Part shown: one piece after another, positions 35,542 through 47,288 of the stretch
How the letters are laid out: every line of letters starts with the position of its first letter
Position numbering within the stretch: the stretch's first letter is position 1
Notes under the pieces: generated by a model
Database searches by the model: none
Told to the model about the DNA's origin: nothing
What the model saw: only the letters and a program-made list of their open reading frames with translations
Position numbers and translations under genes: made by a program
Source: Eucommia ulmoides
Taxonomy: Eukaryota > Streptophyta > Magnoliopsida > Garryales > Eucommiaceae
Reading direction: 5' to 3'
Assembly: GCA_016647705.1 (NCBI GenBank)
Contig: CM028330.1
Span: 46,032,397-46,096,396, forward strand
Length of the DNA stretch: 64,000 nt

Positions 35542-38224
35542 CATCATTCTGGACCATTACAATGACATATGACATCAAGGGAAATGAATTCCTTATGGTG
35601 CCTATTTAGTTCACATGGTAACAACCCCGTCCAATGCTCGAGTTCAAGTCTTGGCATGGATATTTATCGGGGTTAAACTTTGGCTTCTAACTAAAATGTC
35701 TCCCTTGCAGCTGATTAAAGATTGTCATACTCCATATTTCTCATGGGTTTATCCCTGGGAGAATTATCCAAGATAACATTGTTCTTGTCTTGGAAATTTT
35801 CTCCCATATCCTTCATTGCAATAGAGGTGAGTTTGTACGGTTTGTATTTTTTGGCAACAAGAGTTCGATTTTTTGCTTAGTCTTGCTAGAAGAGTTTTTC
35901 GTTTCACAAAAATTGTGATGTAGATGTTCCAGGATCAAGAGGTGTGAGAACACTCTTTGCCTCAATTAAGATGTATTTTTTAGGGAAAAAACTGGACTTT
36001 CCAAAATAGTTAAATGAAAAATGTTGAATGTGAAATGAGATCACAGGTATGGGATGAGACCATTGAGTAAGTTAAATTACTCTTGGGAAAAACAGATAAA
36101 ATGCAGGTATTTAAAGAGACAAGGGATAGAGATTTGCATGAAAATGTAAATGACATTAAAAGTAGAGAATTTAAGGGATAGAGATTTGCATGAAAAGTAA
36201 ATGACAATAAAATAAAGAGTTAAAGAGAGTTGTATTGAAAGTAAATTGACATTAAAAGTAGATAGACATGAAAATTAAAGGAGTTTAAGAGAGAGCAAGA
36301 GATACACTGAAAGTAAGTAATAGAAAATTCAAGGCTTACAAATGACTCTGATTTACCCTCTTAAGGATCTTCCTAAGTTCGAAGATGTTTTGCCATCCAT
36401 TTTGGTATTTAAGTTACATTTACTCCTAGGAGGGAAGAAAAAAAAAATTAGTTATTATATGGTATGAAGTATGATTTGTGTAAAGTGTGTTGAATCAGAG
36501 TGCTTCACTTCAAATTTATAGGCCTTGGTTTCTATCGTTACTTCCTTTATTAGTCGATAATTGTCCTCAATGTCATGAAATTAATAGAGCGTTGTTAGCC
36601 TATCTTCGATTGCCATGTAATTCCTTACGGATGAAGATTTCCAATCATCCTGTCATGTGCTTTTCACGTGCCCTTTTGTATAGACACTGACAAGTATCTC
36701 AAATGTGGATTTTCATGTGTTGTATTAGTGTATTTAGCTCGAGATTCTTCTCGGTTAATTTTGAAGTTAACATATGCCTCCTGTATTAACGATCATTAGG
36801 ATAATTATGGTTAATGGATCTTGTTACCACATATCTCAATGCTGGGAAAGGCTTCGCCCACTTTTGTTGGTTTTTTTCATCTTTCCGATCCACTTATAGG
36901 TTTGTTCCTTGAATCCTTCCATAAAAGGTAGTTGTGATCTCGAGTACGCTACCTTGTCAGATGTTGGACATTTTTTTAACTCAAATTTATACAGTTTGCG
37001 TTGTCATCCCATTTTAGACCGCATGGAAGGAACGTTTTTGAAATACGAGCATGCGTAGTTCTTCCTCGTTTGAGAAAATAGCTTGTTTAACCCTTGTGGT
37101 ATTAACTCGTGCCATCCAAATTTGTTTTGTCGTCTTGGCTCTCATTCGTATTTGGAACCATTGATATTGTCGAATTCTTTCATCTTCCTACACTCCTTGG
37201 GCATATCCTCTTCTAGGTGTTGAATACCCAAAGAGTTTCGCCCTTGGCTTCTTCATATTTTCTCCGCCATTTTGAGATGTCATTATGGACATCTTATAAT
37301 GTCTGAATGAGTTCGTTCTTGGCATTACCTTACTCATCTAGCATACTTCCCCTTAATGAATGACAAATGTCTCTCTTTAATGGTAACTCTTTTTATAGGG
37401 TATTGTGGTACCTCAAACCCTAGGATATCCAGAAACCTTATATTCCGATGTTGATATTTTTTTTACTCATTTTGATCACATATGCCAAGAGTTTGTTTTG
37501 CAAACAAGATTTTTTTATTTTTTCTTTGCATACATCTGAGTGCATACATGTTTTTTTTTTTTTTTTCTTTTTTTGTTATTGTTGTATATTTCTTTTTGAC
37601 ATATAATTAATGATATGGATCATCTGGTTTATCCTTTTTTAGCATTTGGGCAACACAATTTTTTTTCAAAAATATAATATGTAATATACGAAAGACCATA
37701 TAAAAGACTGGGTTCTGCTTAAAAAAGAAATTGAAAAGAAAAACAACGAAAGCTCTAATAAGGCGGCAAAAGGCTTGGATGTCCGTCTTGATCATGTGAA
37801 TCATTTCTTTGAGCTATTTATCTCTAATTTTGGCGAAATATTTTTTCCTTTTTCACTTTCATGCTCTCTATCGTCACCTCCATTAGGTGTTTCTTTGTCT
37901 CTCTTTCGACCGTTCTTAGTTAGGGTTCACACAAAAGTGTTGCATCTCTTTCTTGCAGTGCCTGGATCATGGCATTCCAGATGGTGGTAGAAGTTTCTTC
38001 CATCCTTTGTTTTGGTCCAAATCTACCCAATAGGGCGGGATGAGTTGGTTAGAAAAATAACTTAGTCGATTTTTCTTGCTTTCTCTAAAAAATTCAAACT
38101 TTATAGACTATTATTAATTTATACAAGTGTGAAGGTTGTGCAATGGAATAATAAGATAAACAATTAGTACAAATCACAAAAACATAAGGGATAGAGAAAC
38201 TTGACACAAATTTCTAATAGTTAA
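35542..38224. other. 3' flank of COG3 and unassigned intergenic DNA
   Basis: The COG3 3' UTR starts here; no clear poly(A) signal was pinned. At 36121-36222 a 52-bp sequence starting AAGGGATAGAGATTTGCATG is tandemly repeated twice. The 36480-37450 stretch has coding-like composition on the - strand with many stops, so it may be a decayed element, but I cannot name a family. Confidence 0.5.
36121..36222. repeat. 52-bp tandem duplication
   Basis: Two copies begin AAGGGATAGAGATTTGCATG at 36121 and 36173, with slight differences. Confidence 0.85.
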
Positions 38225-40106
38225 TGCTAGATATAAGCCCTATAGTCCATCGTGTTTATACCATTTAGTGGCTTCGTCTATAAAATCAAAATCTTAAGTA
38301 TTATTAACAAAATGAGTTTTTTTTTATATAATTCTATATTATTTTACATTGCTTTAGAACCTTGGATATTAAGTTGAAAATGTATTAACTTTTAATTGTG
38401 ATTAGAAGATAGAGATCATATACGTTTTGGTAACTTAAATCCTAAATGTTCCTAGTTGGTATTAGATTGTTAAAATAAGTCTTTAACAATCTAGACTAAC
38501 TTATGAGTTATTTTCTCTTACGATAATAATGAATCTTAACCATTAATATAAGATACTAGAACAACCACAACACGACTTACCAAAGTAGTAAGGGTCTGAA
38601 ATACGACCATCCTGCATTCCCACATGGTAGTTTTGCTTAATGTCAAAATGAGATATCAGAGTTGTGATAGTACTTGTGATCTTCAGACTTAAGCTATTGA
38701 GTATTACATGTATTCGTTCCTATACTTTGATAGTACCGAGTGTTGTATTCTAACCACAAAATTTTAAAGGTATTCACTGAGTATAGTGAAACACATATGT
38801 GACTATTTGAGTATGTAATATAGGATCAATCACTCTCAATAACAAGATGCGTGTCTTGTGTGATTAGATTTCTGGTCATTACAGTGTGACAATTGGAATA
38901 AGATTCCAGTTGATGTCACAAGAAATTATATTATCAATCGATATACATATAATCGAACTAGGTTTTTTTTACTTTATTCTTACACAGTTGATTCTTTCAG
39001 GAACACAAGATAGAAATATTGTATAGTAATTAAATTACAACTGAGTAAATTCTCTGGGTGAAATTTTTAACAACAGGATATGGATATGAAATGTGGGTAA
39101 ACACAACTCACAGTCAGAGAAGACGCAGTAAAGAAATTGTTCTTCAAGTGGGCAAAATTGAAATTATTTCATTTTTAATTGATTGATTAATTAAATAGTT
39201 AATTATTTCCACTATTCAAATTTTGATATAAACTTAATAGGTCATACACAAATGGAGAATGAAAGTTTGGATATTCCTGTAAAAAAAAAGGGTAGTAATG
39301 TTGAATTATTTTGAAGTTTAGGGGCCAATGTAAGAAATAGAATTGAAGTCGAATTCCCCTAGTTATATAGAATTAGAATAAGTCTTAGACATTCTATAGG
39401 CACTATCCCTATGAAACTATTTGTGTAGATACAGAGGCACGACAATTGTGTTGTTTTAGAGAGAATAAAACTCGGTTCTTGATTTGGGATTAGCTCGTGC
39501 TGCTTTTTTATGAACCTTATCGAATCACGCCTCAAAATCAATCGACTAAGAGGCTAAAGCACAAGGACTAATTATAAGGAATTTATGGTGATATATTATT
39601 TGGATGTACATTTGTTTTGTATATATAATATAGACATATTCGGTCTTAAGGAGCTATAGTTGTTAAAGTATATTTAATTTTTGTATTCCACTATATAAAT
39701 CTTTAGTTTTTAATAATTGATTCCTTCAAGTGGTATCAGAACCATGTTCGTAATTGTCGTAAAATAAATTTTGGTTTTGCTTTGTAAAATATTGGATTGT
39801 AGTAATCTTAGCAAAAGTTATTGTTTTAGGTTTTTCTCGAAACAATAACGGAAACGTGTTAATCTAATTTTTTTAATTCAGTTTGTAAACCTTTTTTAAT
39901 CAAATTAAAAATATGAAACTAGAGAATTCGATAAAATGGTGTCACGGAAAAAACCCAACGTTAGCAAGATGCTTGTAGTGCCACATCAACAAGCATTGAC
40001 TATTGTTGTTAGCAGTACTGCTATGGCAATAACTGTTGAGCAGCGGCAACACGTTACTGCTGGGTAGCGTTGCTCTGACAATAGCTAGCTAGCATGGCAT
40101 TGCCCT

Positions 40107-40592
40107 ACCGCAACAATTATGTCCGCCATGATGGTGCGTCTGCAAGAATCAGGGTGCTACCTAGCAGGGCAATGCACTCTCGCAGCAGTTTTGCCTGTCG
40201 TGGTGGTGCATCTGCAGGAATCAGGATTGCAGTATTCATTCTAGCAGATACCTATTGCCTTCAATTCACCGCAACAATTATGTCCGCCATGATGGTGCGT
40301 CTGCAAGAATCAGGGTGCTACCTAGCAGGGCAATGCACTCTCGCAGCAGTTTTGCCTGTCGTGGTGGTGCATCTGCAGGAATCAGGATTGCAGTATTCAT
40401 TCTAGCAGATACCTATTGCCTTCAATTCACCGCAACAATTATGTCCGCCATGATGGTGCGTCTGCAAGAATCAGGGTGCTACCTAGCAGGGCAATGCACT
40501 CTCGCAGCAGTTTTGCCTGTCGTGGTGGTGCATCTGCAGGAATCAGGATTGCAGTATTCATTCTAGCAGATACCTATTGCCTTCAATTCACC
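40107..40592. repeat. Perfect tandem array, 3 x 161 bp
   Basis: Units start at 40107, 40268 and 40429 with ACCGCAACAATTATGTCCGC and end TTGCCTTCAATTC. The three look identical by eye. Because 161 is not a multiple of three, each unit is read in a different frame, which produces staggered open frames that look repetitive; these are not convincing genes. It lies just inside the Copia fossil, downstream of its primer-binding site. Confidence 0.92.
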
Positions 40593-40930
40593 ACAAATTC
40601 CAGCATGATTCAGTTTTTAGATTTTTAAGAATGTTGTTCAAATTTAGAATTGCTAACCCTAAAGGATTCAAGTCCTAATCTGATGGTTTTGATGATTCAA
40701 TTAACTTAGATATTTGTCTAGATTAATATTATGTTTGAGATATGTTCATATTATTTACAAAATATTTCTCATAATTAATGTTGGACCAAGATAATGAAGT
40801 GTCAAAATGAGATGCATTGAATACGAATATGAATGATCAATAAGATGCAGTTCAGAGACATGATGAAGAAGATATTTTTCAAGAAATATTTTTTTTGTTA
40901 TTAAGGTAAAACAACACTTATAATGTTAAA

Positions 40931-42627
40931 TGTTTGACAACCCTACTAGGATCACTCATTGCACGTTAATCCATTATTGAATGCTTATATGTTTGCGATT
41001 ATGTGCTTAGAAGTGCTTGATTATTTGTCTTAAAATGTGCTAAAAATTAAGTTAGTTAAAATCCGCCAAGTGGCCTAAAAATTCAGTCAACTAATTGTAA
41101 TCAAACTTTGAATGTATGAAATTTGAATCAGACGGTCAACTGGTTTGGAGATCAGTCGACTAATTAGTTAACTAGCCAAGGATTTTGGTCGAATGAATAC
41201 TTCAGTTCCCATAAACTATTAGGGTTTTGTTTCAAACAGTCGATGATTTTTGTAGGGAGTTGACTGATTAGAGCTTATTTTTTCAAATTTCGTGAATATT
41301 TTTTGAATAATATTTTACCTTGATTTTAATGATTAATATTTATAAATTATTTTTTAAATTTTCTGAAATGATTATAATCATTTAGAAATATTTTTTATTT
41401 TCGAAGTTAAGGGTTTCAACAGAAATTCATTTCGACCCTCAAGCTTTTTGAATTCGTAATTCGTTCAGCAAAACTTTATGAATATATATTTTGCCAGATA
41501 TTTGAACTAATTTGAGGCATAAATTTTGACTTAAATGAATCCTAATTCATGGTTAATATGGCTGCTACGCATTGGGTCTAAAGGTTGGGATTTAAGGGAG
41601 AAAATCAAGGGATTTTGTAACCAATATAACCGTTGGAGATCTTCTTTCTTTTAATTATTTTTAAAGATGTTTTTTTTTAATAGAATATAGAGATCTTGAG
41701 CTTGAATAATCTGAATTTTTTAAGGAAAGAGAAAAATTCATAGACTCAGAGAAAGAAAGAGTGTTAGAAAATTGAGTGAAAAATTTATTCAACTTTTGTG
41801 AAATATGTGGAATGTTTTTCCCCTGAAGAAAACATATTGAAGATCATATGTGAAACCAGTATTATTGAGATTTCTATTCATATATTTAACTAATCAGTGA
41901 GATCTTTTTTATTTATTTCAAATATCTCTATTTTTCGTGATCTATATTGTGTTTATCTTGAATTAATCTGTGATTAGATCTTGAGCTTATACTTGAAATC
42001 ATATTTGAATTTGATAAAATTGTTTTTTATAAAACTCGTTGGTATTTAGTTTGAAAATCTATTTTTAGTTTAAAATGATTTGAAATATCTAGTATATTTA
42101 ATTTCGTGTTCCATTGTGATAAAATCCAAATTTATATAAACACAATTGCAGAATTGTTTATCTTTTGAATCGTGATCACTTTTGTTAGCTAGTTTAAGCT
42201 GTCAATTGAATTTATCTTTTTAAGTGTTGACAGAAACTCTTTGTGAGAAAAACAAAGAATTTTTTTATATTGTTTTGAGGTTGTAACTCAGATCTAAACA
42301 TACTTGGTTTGAGTGAGTGTGTGATTGAATATAAAGCGAACTTACTTAATTGAGATCGTATGTGTTTGATTCTCACCTAATAAGAGGATAAAGTTTTAAT
42401 GGATTAATTCCCTTTCTAGAGATCAGGGGAGTAGACATAGGCAATAGCAACTTGCCTAACTACTATAAAAATTTTGGTGTCACATACCTCTATCTTTATC
42501 TGTTTGTGTGTGCTTAGAATAACACTTCCGTGCTCAATCAGATAAAATCGACTAGGTATAAATTATTTGATTAAAATTTTTGAAACTACCGAATTAACCC
42601 CCCCTCTTGGGTTGACCTTGGGGCCAA
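40931..42627 (+). mobile_element. Probable solo LTR (Maximus/SIRE-like Copia) inside the fossil
   Basis: A TGTTTGACAACCC start, repeated AGTCGACTAATTAGT motifs at 41070-41290, and an AACCCCCCCTCTTGGGTTG-type ending at 42597 resemble long LTRs of Maximus/SIRE elements. No coding region; target duplication not established. Confidence 0.45.
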
Positions 42628-43021
42628 GAAGACTTTTTCCTAAATTAGATTAGGAAACAAGTTTGAATTTTTTTTTTAAATTTAACCAAATCAAATTTGG
42701 TACCTTTTTCTAAATTTAAATTTGACATTCCTAAGTTAAATATTTAGTATATCACTTTAAATTGTTATGAAGTAATAATTTTATAGAACATGATTGTTAT
42801 TTATTTAAATTTGATATTTTTCATATTCAAATCTATTTTGTTTAATTTAATAGATAAATATTTTAAATTGAATAAATGGAATAATATGAAAAGTTCACAT
42901 GTTTTCAAATAATTCTATTTTTAATGTCATGAGATAATTTTAATGGACATGAAATGATACAAATTTAAAATTTAAATTAGATTCTACTTTAATTATTCTG
43001 AGATAATTTTTAATAGATATA

Positions 43022-43470
43022 GAATTTAATATATTGTGAATGAGCAAAAGAGGAGTCATTGCAAAGGAAAGGGGGAAGTTCCATTGAACTGGAGACTGCC
43101 TTTCTTCTAAGAGGCTAGATGGAACGAGAAACAACCACCGAGGGTTTGGAGTTCGCCCATTCTCTTGTGAATGAAGCCGGTGCTCAACAAGTCTTTCTTC
43201 ATTTGTAGAGCAAGAAGCGGGGATGAAATGAAAAGTGTTTCTTACAATGATGCCCAACAGCCCACTTGAGCAATTTGCCATTCTCCCATTGATTCCTATG
43301 AATATAGGAAACTGCTTGATCGAGAAAAGCAAGCAAAGAAGCAGCAGGATGCGGAATATGAATGGACTGGAGGTAGAGCCAATGACCAATTCATTGAAGA
43401 GTTAAAGACTCAAGTATAACACCAGCCCTCAATCATGTTCTTGAAAAAGGTTGATTCAACGAGATATGCC
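43022..43470. other. Possible mitochondrial-like insert
   Basis: Composition changes abruptly from AT-rich to balanced, with AGGAAAGGGGGAAGTTCC and AAGCAAGCAAAGAAGCAGC in the style of plant mitochondrial intergenic DNA. A 149-codon open frame on the - strand (43389-42940) covers it but has no family I recognise and looks incidental. Confidence 0.4.
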
Positions 43471-46400
43471 TTTTTTCTTTTTGCTAGCAAATTAAAATTA
43501 TAACACTCCTTAGAGATAAGAAAAGTTTTCTAATTATATTTGGAAATATCGATATTTATATAGTTATCCAATTAGATTTCCATAATAGGATATACCATAT
43601 TATTATATTTTACATATGATGTATTAAATATGTTGATTATGGGATGATTGTGGACTTAAACCGTTTGAGTTATGTGATTGATTTATTTTAATGATTTTAC
43701 TTTTAGAGTTGGATGGTTTATTCCAACATGGTTGTAATTTTTTATTAAGGAGTTTTCAAGGGCTTGCATGCGCTGCCACATTTTTCTTCTTATTGTATTT
43801 CGTCTTCTTAATACTCCATTCTCTCTCTGAAATGTATCGCCATATTTTTATTATAATTTGATTGTAATTTAAGAAGAAAAAAAAAAGATGAGGCCCAACG
43901 ATGACCAAAAAAAAAACACCCAAACATAGCATTGAGTGGTGGAGGCCACGACATTGAAAGTCAAAGAAGGAGATCCATGAGATGATCTGTATTTTGCTAA
44001 ATATTATTTACAACATAATTACATCTTACCCCAAAGCTAAGTAGCAAGAGTTATTTATCCTCGAAGGATCGGTAGGCCTTAATTGACTATGAGGGGTCCG
44101 TTGATAATGTTAGGATTGTCTAGTTCCCTATTAGAAACATTTTGAATGTACGCGTTTCTCCAAAGAGATGTGAGATTTGAAAATTTTTGTGGGAGTACTT
44201 AGATTCATAAAAGACCTTTGATTAAATTTGTGTAAACTAATTTTCAACTTAGTCTATACTTTACATTTTTTTTATCATAATGTAAAAACCATTTCAAAAC
44301 GTTCTTGAGAAAAATACTTTAATTGGACCTAATTTCTAGAATTGACTGAGAATTCTTAAGCTCGATTTAGCTTCTAATAAATTGGACTACGTTCTAGAGG
44401 GTCCTGTTCTTGTGCCATACAATGCAAGTATTGATAAAAAAAAATATGTCACTATACAACAATAGATAGACGATGACAAGTAGAGTTAGTGCTATATCAT
44501 AGCATCAACGGGCAATAAGCTCTGAAAATAGTCTGAAGAACTATCAAGCTCATATGCAAATGTGCAACGCTTGGATTCTCTGTTTGGAAAGAACACTCGT
44601 ACTACTATGTATAATCTCTCAAATGATCTTTTTAAGGCCAAGATATTGGCAGGGTCATCGGTGAGGGACCATATCCTTAAGATGATCAGCCAAGTTGAGG
44701 ACCTGGAAAGGTTGGGGTCAACTCTAGATCACAACTTAGTGTGGACCTAATTTTGCAATCGCAGCCTGATGCATACGATCAATTCATGGGGAATTTCAAC
44801 ATGAACGAGTCTGGTGAGACATAGTTCATAGGGAACTTTCATATTCTTTATCAATAAAAACTCTAGGTTTGAGTATGTGTATCTTACAAGACACAGGTTT
44901 AGTTCTTCTAAAGTTTTAAATAATTCAAAAGTAAAACAGAATAACAGACAGGGAAAAGTATTAAAGCACGTTGATTAGATCGGGGAGAAAAATACTTGTC
45001 CATGGAGTTTCTAGATCATCTCAAGGAAAACGATATATTTTCTTAGTGGACTCATCCTATTACACCACAAATGAATGGTGTAGCAAAAAGAGAAATTGAA
45101 CCATGTTAGATATGTTTAGATCGACGATGATTCACACTAATTTACCCATTTCATTTTTGGGAGATGCCTTCATGATCATAACTTATTTATCAAATAAAGT
45201 TCCAACTAAATATGTATTGATTACACTGTATCAGATGTGGCATGGGAATAAATCGTGTCTTAAGTATGTTAAGATTTGGGGTGTCGGGCTCATATAAAAA
45301 GTCTTGAGGATGACAAGTTGGAGTCTATGATTCACATTTGTATATTTGCAGGATATCCTAGAGAAACTATATGATACTTTTTCTATCACACAGAGGAATA
45401 ACACGTGTTAGTTTCCAAAAACATAGAGTTCTTAGAAAAGCAATTACTGTCAGAATTTAGTATTTTGCAAAGATTCAGCTGCCTCCTTTATTTCTCCTTA
45501 ATAATCTCGTTTTAATTTTTTACTATCACTCAAATCCTTCCCAAACCTACTATACATTTATCGATTCATTATTCAATAAACACTAAATGGGGAAAAAAAA
45601 AAAAAAAAAACTTCGTGGGGATGTCATTACAGGTAGACCTTGTTTTGCTCTTTCGAGACCTTAATCAAAATCACGCCTTGGGATGAATCGACTGAAAAAG
45701 ACTAAAACATCCGGTTAAGGTCATAGATCTATTCTTTATAATAGGATCTTTAATTTTATTTTTGTTATTATGGATTGATTCAGGACTAGAAAAATTAAAA
45801 ATAAAATACATTTAATTTTTTTTATTATCCATTGTGCGAATCTAGATTTTTTTATTTTTTTTTTCTATTTTCTTCAAAACATACCTAATGAAAAGCTACA
45901 AGAAGATAAAGAAGATGGAGGGAAGACATGTGGTTGAGAAGGAACTATTGAGGTAAGCCCTATAGACAATCCTAGACGGTTTGTTTCTAATAATAATCCC
46001 AATTAAATAAATAATAAAAATTTATTTTGCTATTATTCTCGAATTATATCAATATCATTGTGTTGTAGACCCTAAATGTAAAGTTGAAATGTATTAACTT
46101 TTTGATGTGATCAAAAGACAGAGACCAAATATATTTGGTAATTTATATTCTAAATTGTTTTTAGTTGGTATTGGATTGTTGAAACTTGTCTTCAACGATC
46201 TATGCTATTTTGTTGGGGTGTTTTTATCATATGAGAATAGTGATTCTAAAACTCTTGATATGAGATACTAGAAACATCTACAATGGGACTTACTAGTGTA
46301 GTAGATGACCGAATTTTATCATCCTTGATATCCTCACGTAGTTTTCCTCAATGTCAAAATAGGGGGTCAAAATATGGGTTGCTATATTTTGATAATATTA

Positions 46401-47288
46401 AGTGTTGTATTCTTGCCACGAAACTTTAAAGGTATTCATTGAGTGTAGTGGGACACACATGAGAATACAAGAGTATGCAAGATATGATTTATTACTCTCA
46501 GCAAAGAGAGAGGTGTCATATGTGATTCAATTTAATATGATTCACCTAAGTCTCTGGCTAGAGCAAAGGAGATGTCTTGGGGAAAGTGTTTCTTCTAGAA
46601 GGGTAAAATTAAAATTATTTCTACCATCTAACTTTTGGTATAAACGACCATACACAATAGAATATAGTAATTGGAAAAGCCCTTTAAAAAGGATTAGGTA
46701 CTAATGTTGAACTATTTATAGTTCGGGAAAAAAAGTGCAATCATCGAACAAAGGGATCTAGAATTTTGAATCGTAAATAATACTATATAATCAAAGGCCA
46801 TCATGGCCGCCCCCATGAAAATTCGGCCATCATCATTCCTTTGGCTTCTTCTCATTCTTTTCATCTTCGTACTACTGTTTCGATTCTTACTACCACCTAG
46901 AATCAAAATGGAACTATCTTAGGATTTTGATATTAGAATTGGATACTTAAGAATCTCAATAACTCTATTTCTACCGAATTTTCTATATGAATATTGTTTA
47001 AGGCAAGACACCTGTGTGAAGAACTTTTTCTCTGCTACCGCAACGAGATCAAATCTAGCCACTCTTTGAAGACCTACTCAAATCACGTCATGGGGACTAT
47101 TGACTTTGAGGCTGAAGCACCACAAAAAGGTATATGGATTAATTCTGATTTAATTTGTATTGCTTTTATTTGTTTTATGTTGATACGAATAGATTCGGTT
47201 TTAGGAAAATGATATTAAATGTGATTTGTTTTTTTATTTTTTATATATTGTTGCACAAATCTAGTGATTTTAATATTTGATTCCTTTA

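Larger units (their letters stand above)
38225..47288 (+). mobile_element. Large Copia LTR retrotransposon fossil with nested insertions
   Basis: Two diverged LTR-like regions (38225-39728 and about 45949-47288) share TAAGCCCTATAG near the start, GTTGAAAATGTATTAAC, TAGTTGGTATTAGATTG, TTTAAAGGTATTCA and a TTGATTCCTT end. A primer-binding site TGGTATCAGAACCA lies at 39731. Inside are a Copia gag piece (44540-44750: SLFGKNTRTTMYNLSNDLFK, VRDHILKMI) and an integrase piece (45050-45300: TPQMNGVAK-like, then FRSTMIHTNLPISFLGDA). Reverse transcriptase was not found. It is heavily broken and old. Confidence 0.7.

Noticed and set aside
36480-37450. Decayed protein gene on the - strand
   Set aside because: Coding-like composition is visible but interrupted throughout, and I could not assign a family with any confidence.
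40107-40592. CRISPR-like array
   Set aside because: Units are contiguous 161-bp identical copies without spacers, in plant nuclear DNA.
40094-40628. Three staggered repetitive open frames that look like a repeat protein
   Set aside because: They are the same 161-bp unit read in successive frames; no start context, homology or codon preference supports a gene.
42940-43389. 149-codon open frame on the - strand
   Set aside because: No recognised domain; the region looks organelle-derived and noncoding.
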